Counted from the first letter of the stretch, positions 8,506 through 18,325 are shown. The stretch: 20,360 bases of DNA from Nemertoderma westbladi (GCA_032718475.1 JAUCBJ010003494.1:1-20360); one strand, 5' to 3'. Numbers and translations are program-made. Notes: generated by a model not told the origin, from the sequence alone.

Positions 8506-8979
8506 ATGGCCGTGTCATTGGCAATGGATGAGAGTGAGGAAGATACAACCGGCGACACGGCATTCGGGGAGGCACATCTCCGAGCACGTCGAATTATTGC
8601 CGAAATAAACCGGTTAGGAAAGGAGGAACTTCGAGCTACGTCTATCCAACCCGATAGAACCTCCGCTTCCTCTTCCACAGCTGCAACGGATTCGTCCTCG
8701 AGTCCATGGAGGGAGAAGGCTAAACCTCATCCTTTCTTCATCGATGCGGAAACAGACTTTATTAAGTTTAATAATTGGCGCCGATCCTTCGAACTCTATC
8801 AACGACAGGTAGGGATTTTGAATGCCGCTGAAACTGAGAAAGTCGCATCGTTTTTCGGATGTTGCAGTCCAGGGTTTCTCGATCGAATTGTCAAGAGTAT
8901 AAACATCCCGACTAGTACAACACTCCCACTCAAGGATGTACTCGATGAGACTCCGAAGTCGTCGCAATCTCGTCCTTGA
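8506..8979 (+). pseudogene. gag: Gypsy gag, N-terminal part (frameshifted)
   Basis: Gag forms the retrotransposon particle. The frame is open from upstream R sequence (8395), but the gag-like part begins at ATG 8506 or 8524; I chose 8506 as the first ATG within retroelement sequence. An acidic start (DESEED) is followed by a helical basic segment (ARRIIAEINRL), a Ser/Thr-rich linker and a capsid-like region. That region contains FIKFNNWRRSFELYQ and AETEKVASFFGCCSPGF, the tryptophan/tyrosine-rich pattern usual at the start of Gypsy capsid domains. The frame ends at a TGA (8977-8979) after a shift near 8945. The frame starting CTCCGAAGTCGTCGC carries the continuation. Confidence 0.8.
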
Positions 8980-9685
8980 TCTCAAAGCTTTCCTGGATCT
9001 AGTATAACCGGTAACTCAACCGATAGACTCCTTCCTTGTCAAATTTAAGGAACTCGAAGATCTGATCAACATTGAGAACCTAGACTACAGTACCGATCTG
9101 AGGCCGTTCTTCCTGGCAATGACCTTGAAGGAATCTAGAATTCAGAAGAAAATATTTGCTTCTTCACCCCGCAAGACTTTTGATGAAATAGTCCAAATGG
9201 TCCGAACTGAGGAGGACGCTGTTGCAGCGGTAGCTGGACTTGGAGGTTCGGCTGCAAATTCCTCCGTTTGCGCCTTCAGTAAACCCGCAGAGAAATCCGG
9301 TAAAAGTCGCAAAAAACCGCCGAAAACTGAGTATAAGGCGGGGAAAGATAGGGCAATGATGGACCCATCTAAGTATGTGCAAAATAAGTCGCCCGACACA
9401 TGTGGACGATGTGTTCTAAAGCGCGTATGCAACGCTGACAATCCCTGCCCAGCAAAGAAGGCCCAGTGCAAATATTGTAGTGGAGTGGGGCATTTTGCAT
9501 CTGTTTGCCGCAAGAAAATTCGCGAAGAAAACAAGGCTACCAAAACTGTTAATGCAGTGTGTGCTGTAAATAGATCGGGTAAGACTGTTCCTGTAATTGA
9601 ATCAGTAACAGCCACTACCGAGGCATTCCCAGACACACAGGCAGATGAGTCTGTGGCAGGTAGAGAGATTTTGGAAATTTTGTAA
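8950..9685 (+). pseudogene. gag: Gypsy gag C-terminal part, zinc knuckle and start of protease
   Basis: From about 8950 the sequence reads LVLDLKAFLDLV, then TAA (9005-9007), and in the same frame continues DSFLVKFKELEDL to the ATG-bounded frame at 9119. Capsid is followed by a lysine-rich linker, then a cysteine cluster CGRC-x5-C-x5-C (9401-9448) and a classical retroviral CCHC knuckle CKYCSGVGHFASVC (9467-9508), which would bind RNA. After it the protease begins: PDTQADESVAGREIL has Gln where the aspartic protease signature Asp-Thr-Gly-Ala has Gly (9632-9643). The frame stops at TAA 9683-9685, within the protease domain. Confidence 0.85.
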
Positions 9686-9691
9686 ATTGGG

Positions 9692-10765
9692 GTGAATGAC
9701 CTTACTAGACCAACAGACAATAAACTGGTTAGTGTGGATGGTACCCCGTTAAAACAGCTGGGAGTAATCCATATTGCAATAAAAGTGGGCAGTAATGTAA
9801 CTGAAGCTGATATCACAATATGTGAAGGAATAATAGGCCTATTTCTGAGTTGTGAGGCTTGTAAGGAACTCAATATTGTTTATACAGAATTTCCCAACCT
9901 GATGGGTACCAACGTTAGAACCCACAATTCTGTCAATAATCCAAATTCCCACACTATTGCTGCTGCTTCCAGTGATCAAGGTCTACCACCATGGTCCACT
10001 AATTGGCTCAATACGCTCCCAGACAGACCAAAATCCGGTGAAGCAGATGAATGCTACAAGTTTCTTCAGTCAAAATATCCTACAGTTTTTGACTCAAATA
10101 GCCTCGGGGAAATGACGGGACCACGTGTTGGTACACCGATGAAAATCGTTGTTAAGGAGGACACTGTTCCCTTTAAACTCACAGCACCAAGGACCATTCC
10201 TTATGCATATAGAGAAAAAGCGAAAACTGAAATTCAACATATGGTTGAACTTGGGATCATATCTCCTGCAGGTGATACACCCACAGACTGGATCCATCCC
10301 CTTGTAGTTGCACCCAAATCTGATGGAAATGTCCGGGTGTGCGCGGACCTAACGAAGCTGAACTCCCAAGTAAAACGTTCTGTTCATCCGGCTAAAACGC
10401 CTGCTGCTGATGCTAATTCCATTGTCGCTGGTAGAGCCAATCGATTTTTCTTGAAACTAGATGCCAAGAAAGGCTATTGGCAACTCCCACTTGCCAACGA
10501 GTCAAAGTCATTAACGACTTTCATTACCCCATGGGGTCTGTATTATTATAATAGGGCGCCCATGGGATTTGTTTCTTCTGGTGACTCATACAACCAGCGG
10601 GGCGACTTAGCATTCCAGGGAATCGATGGAGTTGAGAAAGTTGTAGATGACACAGGCAGTGGCGCTCCTACATTTCGCGCCATTTTTGAACGAGCAATTT
10701 TGCTGCTTGAGCGGTGTAAAAAATTGGAATTGTCCTCAACGCATCCAAGACGGAAATTGATGTAG
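9692..10765 (+). pseudogene. pol: Gypsy pol: protease remainder and reverse transcriptase (fingers and palm)
   Basis: The ATG at 9692 is only the first methionine after the protease stop; the frame is the same as before it. Residues 1-70 are the rest of the protease (LTRPTDNKL, GTPLKQLG, EADITICEGIIGLF). RT spans about residues 155-345, with WIHPLVVAPKSDGNVRVCADLTKLN, FFLKLDAKKGYWQLPLA (catalytic Asp257), LTTFITPWG, APMGFVSSGDSYNQR and VEKVVDD (Asp319 and Asp320, the catalytic pair). The residues after the pair are TG, not the usual hydrophobic pair. At a run of six A (10718-10723) one base appears to be missing, so the last ~15 residues are out of frame. The element cannot encode an intact enzyme. 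Confidence 0.92.
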
Positions 10766-10930
10766 AGGAACTTAAGTTTGTTGGTTACATTATCAACAAA
10801 CATGGAGTCACAGCTGATCCATCGAAGGTCAGTGCAATCTCTGAGTTTCCCACTCCAACAACCAGAACCGGACTGAAGTCGTTCCTCGGTTTAGCAAACC
10901 AACTCGCCGAGTTTTCGCCTGATTATAAAG
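10718..10930 (+). pseudogene. pol: RT thumb/connection segment in shifted frame
   Basis: In the frame entered at the six-A run the sequence reads GIVLNASKTEIDVEELKFVG, then YIINKHGVTADPSKV, ISEFPTPTTRTGLKSFLGLA and NQLAEFSPDYK. This is the typical Ty3/Gypsy stretch linking RT to RNase H: the LKFVGYII block, a Pro-rich turn and LKSFLGLANQ. There is no stop within it. A further one-base shift around 10930 (extra G before GCTGCC) moves the frame into RNase H. Confidence 0.88.
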
Positions 10931-11226
10931 GCTGCCAGTGCACCATTACGTCCTTTACTCAGCACTAAGCGTGAGTTTATCTGGACTGAATTGCATACCA
11001 GAGCAGTCGAGGCTGTCAAGAAGACTCTACTCTCCCCAGCTGTGCTCGCACCATGGGATCCCAATGCATTTGAGACTGCACTGCACACGGATGCATCTCG
11101 GATTCATGGACTCGGGTTTACTTTACTCCAGCGCTCCCAACCGAACTCCTCCTGGCACCTCATCCAGTGCGGTAGTCGATTTCTGGCTGACCCAGAAACT
11201 CGATATGCTACATTGGAGTTGGAGGC
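10931..11226 (+). pseudogene. pol: RNase H domain, truncated by satellite DNA
   Basis: The frame reads AASAPLRPLLSTKREFIWT, then VLAPWDPNAFETALHTDAS (the TDAS motif, with the first catalytic Asp at 11090-11092), GLGFTLLQRS, and finally RYATLELEAL with the conserved glutamates. The next codons, CTC ATA TCG, already match the satellite monomer ACTCATATCGG. About half of a normal RNase H domain is present; the C-terminal catalytic residues and the whole integrase are missing. The first 60 bases overlap an alternative open frame (10938-11255) that is a shadow. Confidence 0.88.
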
Positions 11227-12632
11227 ACTCATATCGGCCTTGTACAACGGACTAGCCCTGGACTCATATCGCCTTGTACAACGGACTACCCCCGGACCAT
11301 ATCGGTCTTGTACAATGGACTAGCCCCTGACTCATATCGGCCTTGTACAACGGACTAGCTCTGGACTCATATCGGCCTTGTACAACGGACTACCCCCGGA
11401 CCCATATCGGTCTTGTACAACGGACTAGCCCCTGACTCATATCGGCCTTGTACAACGGACTAGCCCTGGACTCATATCGGCCTTGTACAATGGACTAGCC
11501 CCGGACTCATATTGGCCTTGTACAACGGACTAGCCCCGGGCTCATATCGGCCTTGAACTACGCACTAGCCCCTTGCTCATATAGGCCTTGAACAACGGAC
11601 TAGCCCCGGGCTCATATCGGCCTTGTACAACGGACTAGCCCCGGACTCATATCGGCCTTTTACAACGATCTAGCCCTGGACTCATATCGGCCTTGAACAA
11701 CGGACTAGCCCCGGGCTCATATCGGCCTTGTACAATGAACTAGCCCTGGACTCATATCGCCTTGTACAACGGACTACCCCCGGACCATATCGGTCTTGTA
11801 CAATGGACTAGCCCCTGACTCATATCGGCCTTGTACAACGGACTAGCTCTGGACTCATATCGGCCTTGTACAACGGACTACCCCCGGACCCATATCGGTC
11901 TTGTACAACGGACTAGCCCCTGACTCATATCGGCCTTGTACAACGGACTAGCCCTGGACTCATATCGGCCTTGTACAATGGACTAGCCCCGGACTCATAT
12001 TGGCCTTGTACAACGGACTAGCCCCGGGCTCATATCGGCCTTGAACTACGCACTAGCCCCTTGCTCATATAGGCCTTGAACAACGGACTAGCCCCGGGCT
12101 CATATCGGCCTTGTACAACGGACTAGCCCCGGACTCATATCGGCCTTTTACAACGATCTAGCCCTGGACTCATATCGGCCTTGAACAACGGACTAGCCCC
12201 GGGCTCATATCGGCCTTGTACAATGAACTAGCCCCGGACTCATATCGGCCTTGTACAATGGACTAGCCCCGGGCTCATATCGGTCTTGTACAACGGACTA
12301 GCCCCGGACTCATATCGGCATTGAACTACGCACTAGCCCCTTGCTCATATAGGCCTTGAACAACGGACTAGCCCCGGGCTCATATCGGCCTTGTACAACG
12401 GACTAGCCCCGGACTCATATCGGCCTTTTACAACGATCTAGCCCTGGACTCATATCGGCCTTGTACAATGGACTAGCCCCGGGCTCATATCGGTCTTGTA
12501 CAACGGACTAGCCCCGGACTCATATCGGCATTGTACTATGGACTAGCCCCGGGCTCATATCGGTCTTGTACAACGGACTTGCCCCGGACTCATATCGGCC
12601 TTGTACAATGGACTAGCCCCGGACTCATATCG
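11227..12632. repeat. Satellite array, block 1 (35-bp monomers with 488-bp higher-order repeat)
   Basis: About 40 head-to-tail monomers have the core CAACGGACTAGCCCCGGA followed by CTCATATCGGCCTTGTA; the full unit is 35 bp. Variants include ACTACCCCC, GAACTACGCAC and TTTTACAACGATC, and their order repeats. The stretch 11263-11750 recurs at 11751-12238 with one difference seen (CCTGGA versus CCCGGA), which makes a 14-monomer, 488-bp higher-order unit. Partial repeats follow at about 12312-12535. The monomer contains the palindrome TTGTACAA, and some copies contain AGCCCGGGCT. The short open frames are periodic artefacts. Confidence 0.97.
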
Positions 12633-13550
12633 GCCTTGTATCCTTAAAAGGTAGATAAATCATAAATGAGTACAAATCTCCTCTGGGCAGTATGGCTCCA
12701 CTGGAAACAAGTCGTTAGACTTTGTGCGTAAATCCCTGGCCTACCAGACGAATTAAACCTTACATTTACTTTTATGTAGGCTTATACATACAGTATAACA
12801 TTAGCATGTCTATATGTATTGCACTAATATACCCAGCACTTATATTAGTTTTTATAATCCCATTGAATACACCCCCCCCCCCCCCCCCCCCTACCCATCC
12901 TCTCCACCATAACAATAACGATTTAATGTCAAATATAAATACAGTATATTGTATTGCATCCTCCCTTAACAATACTTCAGCATAATATGTTCCAGTGTTA
13001 TCCTGTTCACCAAACCATCCCAGCAATCTGCATTGTATCTGGCATTGATCTGGTTGGCGAGTACCAGCATGTGTGTGACGTACACTGGGAATACTGCAAG
13101 GATTCCAGCAGTGAGTGCATTCTACTGTGTCCTAGATCATTGAGGCCAACTCTTTTGGTTGGCTGAAACATGTGGTTGCATTGACGATAGTACTATTTAT
13201 CTTACTATATCGTACATACACCCACTGCTGTACAGAGTACTATGAACATTGGCCATTCAAATAAAGCAATTATTTACGACATATTTAAAAGATTTATAGC
13301 TATATTTAATTTATTGGATTTATATTTATGTAGATTTTTTCCCGACGAGGGTTCAATTTAAGATTTTATTTTAATAGTACCTCCCTTTCTATGTACATTA
13401 CAGAGAGCATTTTCTATAATATCGAATAATTTACTGAACATTAAAAAATGACCCATCATTGCGGAGTTGTTTCATTTGTGAAAAGCACATTACAAAGATA
13501 AAGTAAATTTTCCGGATCCCATTATTTAAACCAACATTCCCTCCTCCACA
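12633..13550 (+). repeat. Segment S, copy 1 (non-satellite insert between satellite blocks)
   Basis: This 918-bp stretch is repeated at 17400-18325 with roughly seven substitutions and a few small indels by eye. Bases 12633-12775 are homologous to the SINE-like repeat at 18443-18581 (reverse complement). Bases 12872-12891 are a run of 20 C. The rest is AT-rich, with AATAAA at 13259-13264 and no convincing gene; frames of up to 87 codons span the C run and are unlikely to be coding. S copy 1 ends abruptly at CCACA, where satellite resumes at CCTTGTACAACGG. Confidence 0.92.
12872..12891 (+). repeat. Poly-C tract of 20 bases in S copy 1
   Basis: An uninterrupted run of C between AATACA and TACCCATCC. 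The equivalent run in S copy 2 has 31 C, so the tract is length-variable and may also be miscounted by sequencing. Confidence 0.95.
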
Positions 13551-16500
13551 CCTTGTACAACGGACTAGCCCCGGGCTCATAACGGTTTTGTACAATGGAC
13601 TAGCCCCGGGCACATATCGGCCTTGTACAACGGACTAGCCCCGGGCCCATATCAGTACGAATGCTTTCAACGGACTAGCCCCGGGCTCATATCTGTATGA
13701 ATGCTTTCAACGGACTAGCCCCGGGCTCATATTAGTACGAATGCTTTCAACGGACTAGCCCCGGGCTCATATCTGTACGAATGCTTTCAACGGACTAGCC
13801 CCAGTCTCATATCTGTACGAATGCTTTCAACGGACTAGCCCCGGGCTCATATCTGTATGAATACTTTCAACGGACTAGCCCCGGACACATATCGGCCTTG
13901 TACAACGGACTAGCCCCAGACTCATATCAGCCTTGTACAACAAACTAGCCCCGGGCTGATATCTGTACAAATGCTTTCAACGGACTAGCCCGGGACACAT
14001 ATCGGTCTTGTACAACGGACTAGTCCCGGACTCATATCGGCCTTGTACAACGGACTAGCCCCTTGCTCATATCGGCCTTGTACAACGAACTAGCCCCGGA
14101 CTCATATCTGTACGATTGCTTTCAACGGACTAGCCCCAGACACATATCGGCCTTGTACAGCGGACTAGCCCCTTGCTCATATCGACCTTGTACCACGAAC
14201 TAGCCCCGGACACATATCGGCCTTGTACAACGGACTAGCCCTCGGCTCATGACGGTCTTGTACAATGGACTAGCCCCGGGCACATATCGGCCTTGTACAA
14301 CGGACTAGCCCCGGACTCATATCGGCCTTGTACAACGGACTAGCCCCGGGCACATATCGGCATTGTACAATGGACTAGCCCCGGGCACATATCGGCCTTG
14401 TACAACGGACTAGCCCGGACTCATACCGGCCTTGTACAACAGACAAGCCACAGACTCATATCGGTCTTGTACAACGGACTAGCCCCATACTCATATCGGC
14501 CTTGTACAACGGACTAGCACCGGATTCATATCGGCCTTGTACAACGGACTAGCCCCGGACTCATATCGGCCTTGTACAACGGACTAGCCCCGTACTCATA
14601 TTGGCCTTGAATAACGGACTAGCCCCGGACTCATATCGGCCTTGTACAACGGACTAGCACCGGATTCATATCGGCCTTGTACAACGGATTAGCACCGGAT
14701 TCATATCGGCCTTGTACAACGGACTAGCCCCAGACTCATATCAGCCTTGTACAACTGACTAGCCCGTCTCATATCGGCCTTGTACAACGGACTAGCCCCG
14801 GGCTCATATCGGTCTTGTACAACGGACTAGCCCTGGGCTCATATCGACCTTGTACAATGGACTAGCCCCGGACTCATATCGGCCTTGTACAACGAACTAG
14901 CCCCGGACTCATATCGGCCTTGTACAACGGACTAGCCCCGGACTCATATCGGCCTTGTACAACGGACTAGCCCTGGACTCATATCGGCCTTGTACAATGG
15001 ACTAACCCCGGACTCATATCGGCCTTGTACAACGGACTAGCCCTGGACTCATATCGGTCTTGTACAACATAAAGCCCCAGAATCATATCAGCCTAGTACA
15101 ACGGACTAGCACCGGATTCATATCGGCCTTGTACAACGGATTAGCACCGGATTCATATCGGCCTTGTACAACGGACTAGCACCGGATTCATATCGGCCTT
15201 GTACAATGGATTAGCACCGGATTCATATTGGCCTTGTACAACGGACTAGCCCCAGACTCATATCAACCTTGTACAACGGACTAGCCCGTCTCATATCTGC
15301 CTTGTACAACGGACTAGCCCCGGGCTCATATCGGTCTTGTACAACGGACTAGCCCTGGGCTCATATCGACCTTGTACAATGGACTAACCCCGGACTCATA
15401 TCGGCCTTGTACAACGAACTAGCCCCGGACTCATATCGGCCTTGTACAACATAAAGCCCCAGAATCATATCAGCCTTGTACAGCGGACTAGCCCCGGTCT
15501 CATATCGGTCTTGTACAATGGACTAGCCCCGGAATCATATTGGTCTTGTACAACAGACAAGCCCCAGACTCATATCGGCCTTTTACAATGGACTAGCCCC
15601 GGGCTCATATCTGTACGAATGCTTTCAACGGACTAGCCCCGGGCTCATATCTGTACGAATGCTTTCAACGGACTAGCCCCGGGCTCATATCAGTACGAAT
15701 GCTTTCATCGGACTAGCCCCGTGCTCATATCGGTCTATACAATGGACTAGCCCGGGCTCATATCAGTCTTGTACAACGGACTAGCCCCGTGCTCATATCG
15801 GTCTATACAATGGACTAGCCCGGGCTCATATCAGTCTTGTACAACGGACTAGCCCCGGGCTCATATCAGTCTTGTACAACTGACTAGCCCCAGGCTCATA
15901 TCAGTCTTGTATAACGGACTAGCCCCGGGCTCATATCAGTCTTGTACAACGGACTAGCCCCGGACTCATATCAGTCTTGTACAACTGACTAGCCCCAGGC
16001 TCATATCTGTACGAATGCTTTCATCGCACTAGCCCCGGGCTCATATCTGTATGAATGCTTTCAACGGACTAGCCCCGGGCTCATATCGGTCTATACAATG
16101 GACTAGCCCGGGCTCATATCAGTCTTGTACAACGGACTAGCCCCGGACTCATATCAGTCTTGTACAACGGACTAGCCCCAGGCTCATATCTGTACGAATG
16201 CTTTCAACGGACTAGCCCCGGGCTCATATCAGTCTTGTACAACGGACTAGCCCCGGACTCATATCAGTCTTGTACAACTGACTAGCCCCAGGCTCATATC
16301 TGTACGAATGCTTTCATCGCACTAGCCCCGGGCTCATATCTGTATGAATGCTTTCAACGGACTAGCCCCGGGCTCATATCAGTACGAATGCTTTCAACGG
16401 ACTAGCCCCGGACTCATATCGACCTTGTACAATGGACTAGCCCCAGACTCATATCAGTCTTGTACAACGGACTAGCCCCGGGCTCATATCTGTACGAATG

Positions 16501-17399
16501 CTTTCATCGGACTAGCCCTGGGCTCATATCTGTATGAATGCTTTCAACGGACTAGCCCGGGCTCATATCTGTACGAATGCTTTCAACGGACTAGCCCTGG
16601 GCTCATATCTGTATGAATGCTTTCAACGGACTAGCCCCGGGCTCATATCTGTACGAATGCTTTCAACGGACTAGCCCTGGACTCATATCGGTCTTGTACA
16701 ATGGACTAGCCCCAGACTCATATCAGTCTTGTACAACTGACTAGCCCCAGGCTCATATCTGTACGAATGCTTTCTACGGACTAGCCCCGGGCTCATATCT
16801 GTATGAATGCTTTCAACGGACTAGCCCCAGACTCATATCTGTACAAATGCTTTCAACGGAATAGCCCCGGGCTCATATCTGCACGAATGCTTTCAACGGA
16901 CTAGCCCCGGACTTATATCGGCCTTGTAAAACAGACTAGCCCGGGCTCATATCTTTACAAATGCTTTCAACGGACTAGCCCCGGGCTCATATCTGTACGA
17001 ATGCTTTCAACGGACTAGCCCCGGGTTCATATCCTTACGAATGCTTTCAACAGACTAGCCCCGGGCTCATATCTGTACGAATGCCTTCAACGGACTAGCC
17101 CCGGGTTAATATCCTTACGAATGCTTTCAACGATCTAGCCCTGGACTCATATCGGCCTTGAACAACGGACTAGCCCCGGGCTCATATCGGCCTTGTACAA
17201 TGAACTAGCCCCGGACTCATATCGGCCTTGTACAATGGACTAGCCCCGGGCTCATATCGGTCTTGTACAACGGACTAGCCCCGGACTCATATCGGCATTG
17301 TACTATGGACTAGCCCCGGGCTCATATCGGTCTTGTACAACGGACTAGCCCCGGACTCATATCGGCCTTGTACAATGGACTAGCCCCGGACTCATATCG
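13551..17399. repeat. Satellite array, block 2 (35-, 40- and 33-bp monomer classes)
   Basis: All monomers share the core CAACGGACTAGCCCCGGRCTCATATC. The 35-bp class links cores by GGCCTTGTA. A 40-bp class links them by TGTACGAATGCTTT (clusters near 13650-13880, 15600-15720 and 16000-17130). A 33-bp class has GGTCTATACAATGG with the short core AGCCCGGGCTC (15725-15830, 16080-16130). Longer periods are visible: the marker CCCGTCTCATATC recurs 522 bases apart (14763 and 15285), and CTTTCATCGCAC recurs 293 bases apart (16018 and 16311). The last ~270 bases (17129-17399) closely match the end of block 1. Confidence 0.96.
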
Positions 17400-17635
17400 G
17401 CCTTGTATCCTTAAAAGGTAGATAAATCATAAATGAGTACAAATCTCCTCTGGGCAGTATGGCTCCACTGGAAACAAGTCGTTAGACTTTGTGCGTAAAT
17501 CCCTGGCCTACCAGACGAATTAAACCTTACATTTACTTTTATGTAGGCTTATACATACAGTATAACATTAGCATGTCTATGTATTGCACTAATATACCCA
17601 GCACTTATATTAGTTTTTATAATCCCATTGAATAC

Positions 17636-17667
<32 letters not shown>

Positions 17668-18325
17668 TACCCATCCTCTCCACCATACCAATAACGATTT
17701 AATGTCAAATATAAATACAGTATATTGTATTGCATCCTCCCTTAACAATACTTAAGCATAATATGTTCCAGTGTTATCCTGTTCACCAAACCATCCCAGC
17801 AATCTGCATTGTATCTGGCATTGATCTGGTTGGCGAGTACCAGCATGTGTGTGACGTACACCGGGAATACTGCAAGGATTCCAGCAGTGAGTGCATTCTA
17901 CTGTGTCCTAGATCATTGAGGCCAACTCTTTTGGTTGGCTGAAACATGTGGTTGCATTGACGATAGTACTATTTATCTTACTATATCGTACATACACCCA
18001 CTGCTGTACAGAGTACTATGAACATTGGCCATTCAAATAAAGCAATTATTTACGACATATTTAAAAGATTTATAGCTATATTTAATTTATTGGATTTATA
18101 TTTATGTAGATTTTTTCCCGACGAGGGTTCAATTTAAGATTTTATTTTAATAGTACCTCCCTTTCTATGTACATTACAGAGAGCACTTTCTATAATATCG
18201 AATAATTTACTGAACATTAAAAAATGACCCATCATTGCGGAGTTGTTTCATTTGTGAAAAGCACATTACAAAAATAAAGTAAATTTTCCGGATCCCATTA
18301 TTTAAACCAACATTCCCTCCCCACA
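17400..18325 (+). repeat. Segment S, copy 2
   Basis: This is the second copy of the segment at 12633-13550, starting GCCTTGTATCCTTAAAAGG and ending at CCCTCCCCACA. Differences from copy 1 include loss of TA in GTCTATATG, C for A in CATACCAATAAC, an 11-base longer C run, CACCGGGAA for CACTGGGAA, and one C fewer before the end. Its left flank is satellite, as in copy 1, but its right flank is different sequence, so this copy borders the outer flank of the array. No gene is supported. Confidence 0.92.
17637..17667 (+). repeat. Poly-C tract of 31 bases in S copy 2
   Basis: An uninterrupted C run at the position equivalent to 12872-12891. The 31 versus 20 difference is the largest change between the two S copies. 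Confidence 0.95.

Larger units (their letters stand above)
8480..11226 (+). mobile_element. Truncated, decayed Ty3/Gypsy-type LTR retrotransposon (gag-PR-RT-partial RH)
   Basis: The domain order gag, CCHC zinc knuckle, protease, reverse transcriptase and RNase H is that of Ty3/Gypsy elements. No LTR, primer-binding site, integrase or polypurine tract is visible. The left end is cut 26 bases before the gag ATG at the edge of R, and the right end is cut within RNase H at satellite DNA. Damage includes frameshifts near 8945, at 10718-10723 and near 10930, TAA codons at 9005-9007 and 9683-9685, and a changed protease motif. From about 8950 to 10717 gag, protease and RT share one frame, suggesting that the ancestor used a single gag-pol reading frame. 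Confidence 0.92.

Noticed and set aside
9142-9873. 243-codon minus-strand open frame
   Set aside because: It is a shadow antisense to the zinc-knuckle part of gag, which has clear family motifs on the plus strand.
12722-13166. Open frames of 70-87 codons in S (and at 17489-17942)
   Set aside because: The longest spans the C homopolymer. Agreement between the S copies reflects recent duplication, not protein conservation.
15442-15636. 64-codon open frame with repeated peptide
   Set aside because: It is a by-product of satellite monomers; 35 is not a multiple of three and the frame is soon closed.
11227-17399. CRISPR-like array of ~35-bp repeats
   Set aside because: The units abut head to tail without unique spacers, and the genome is eukaryotic. 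It is a satellite.
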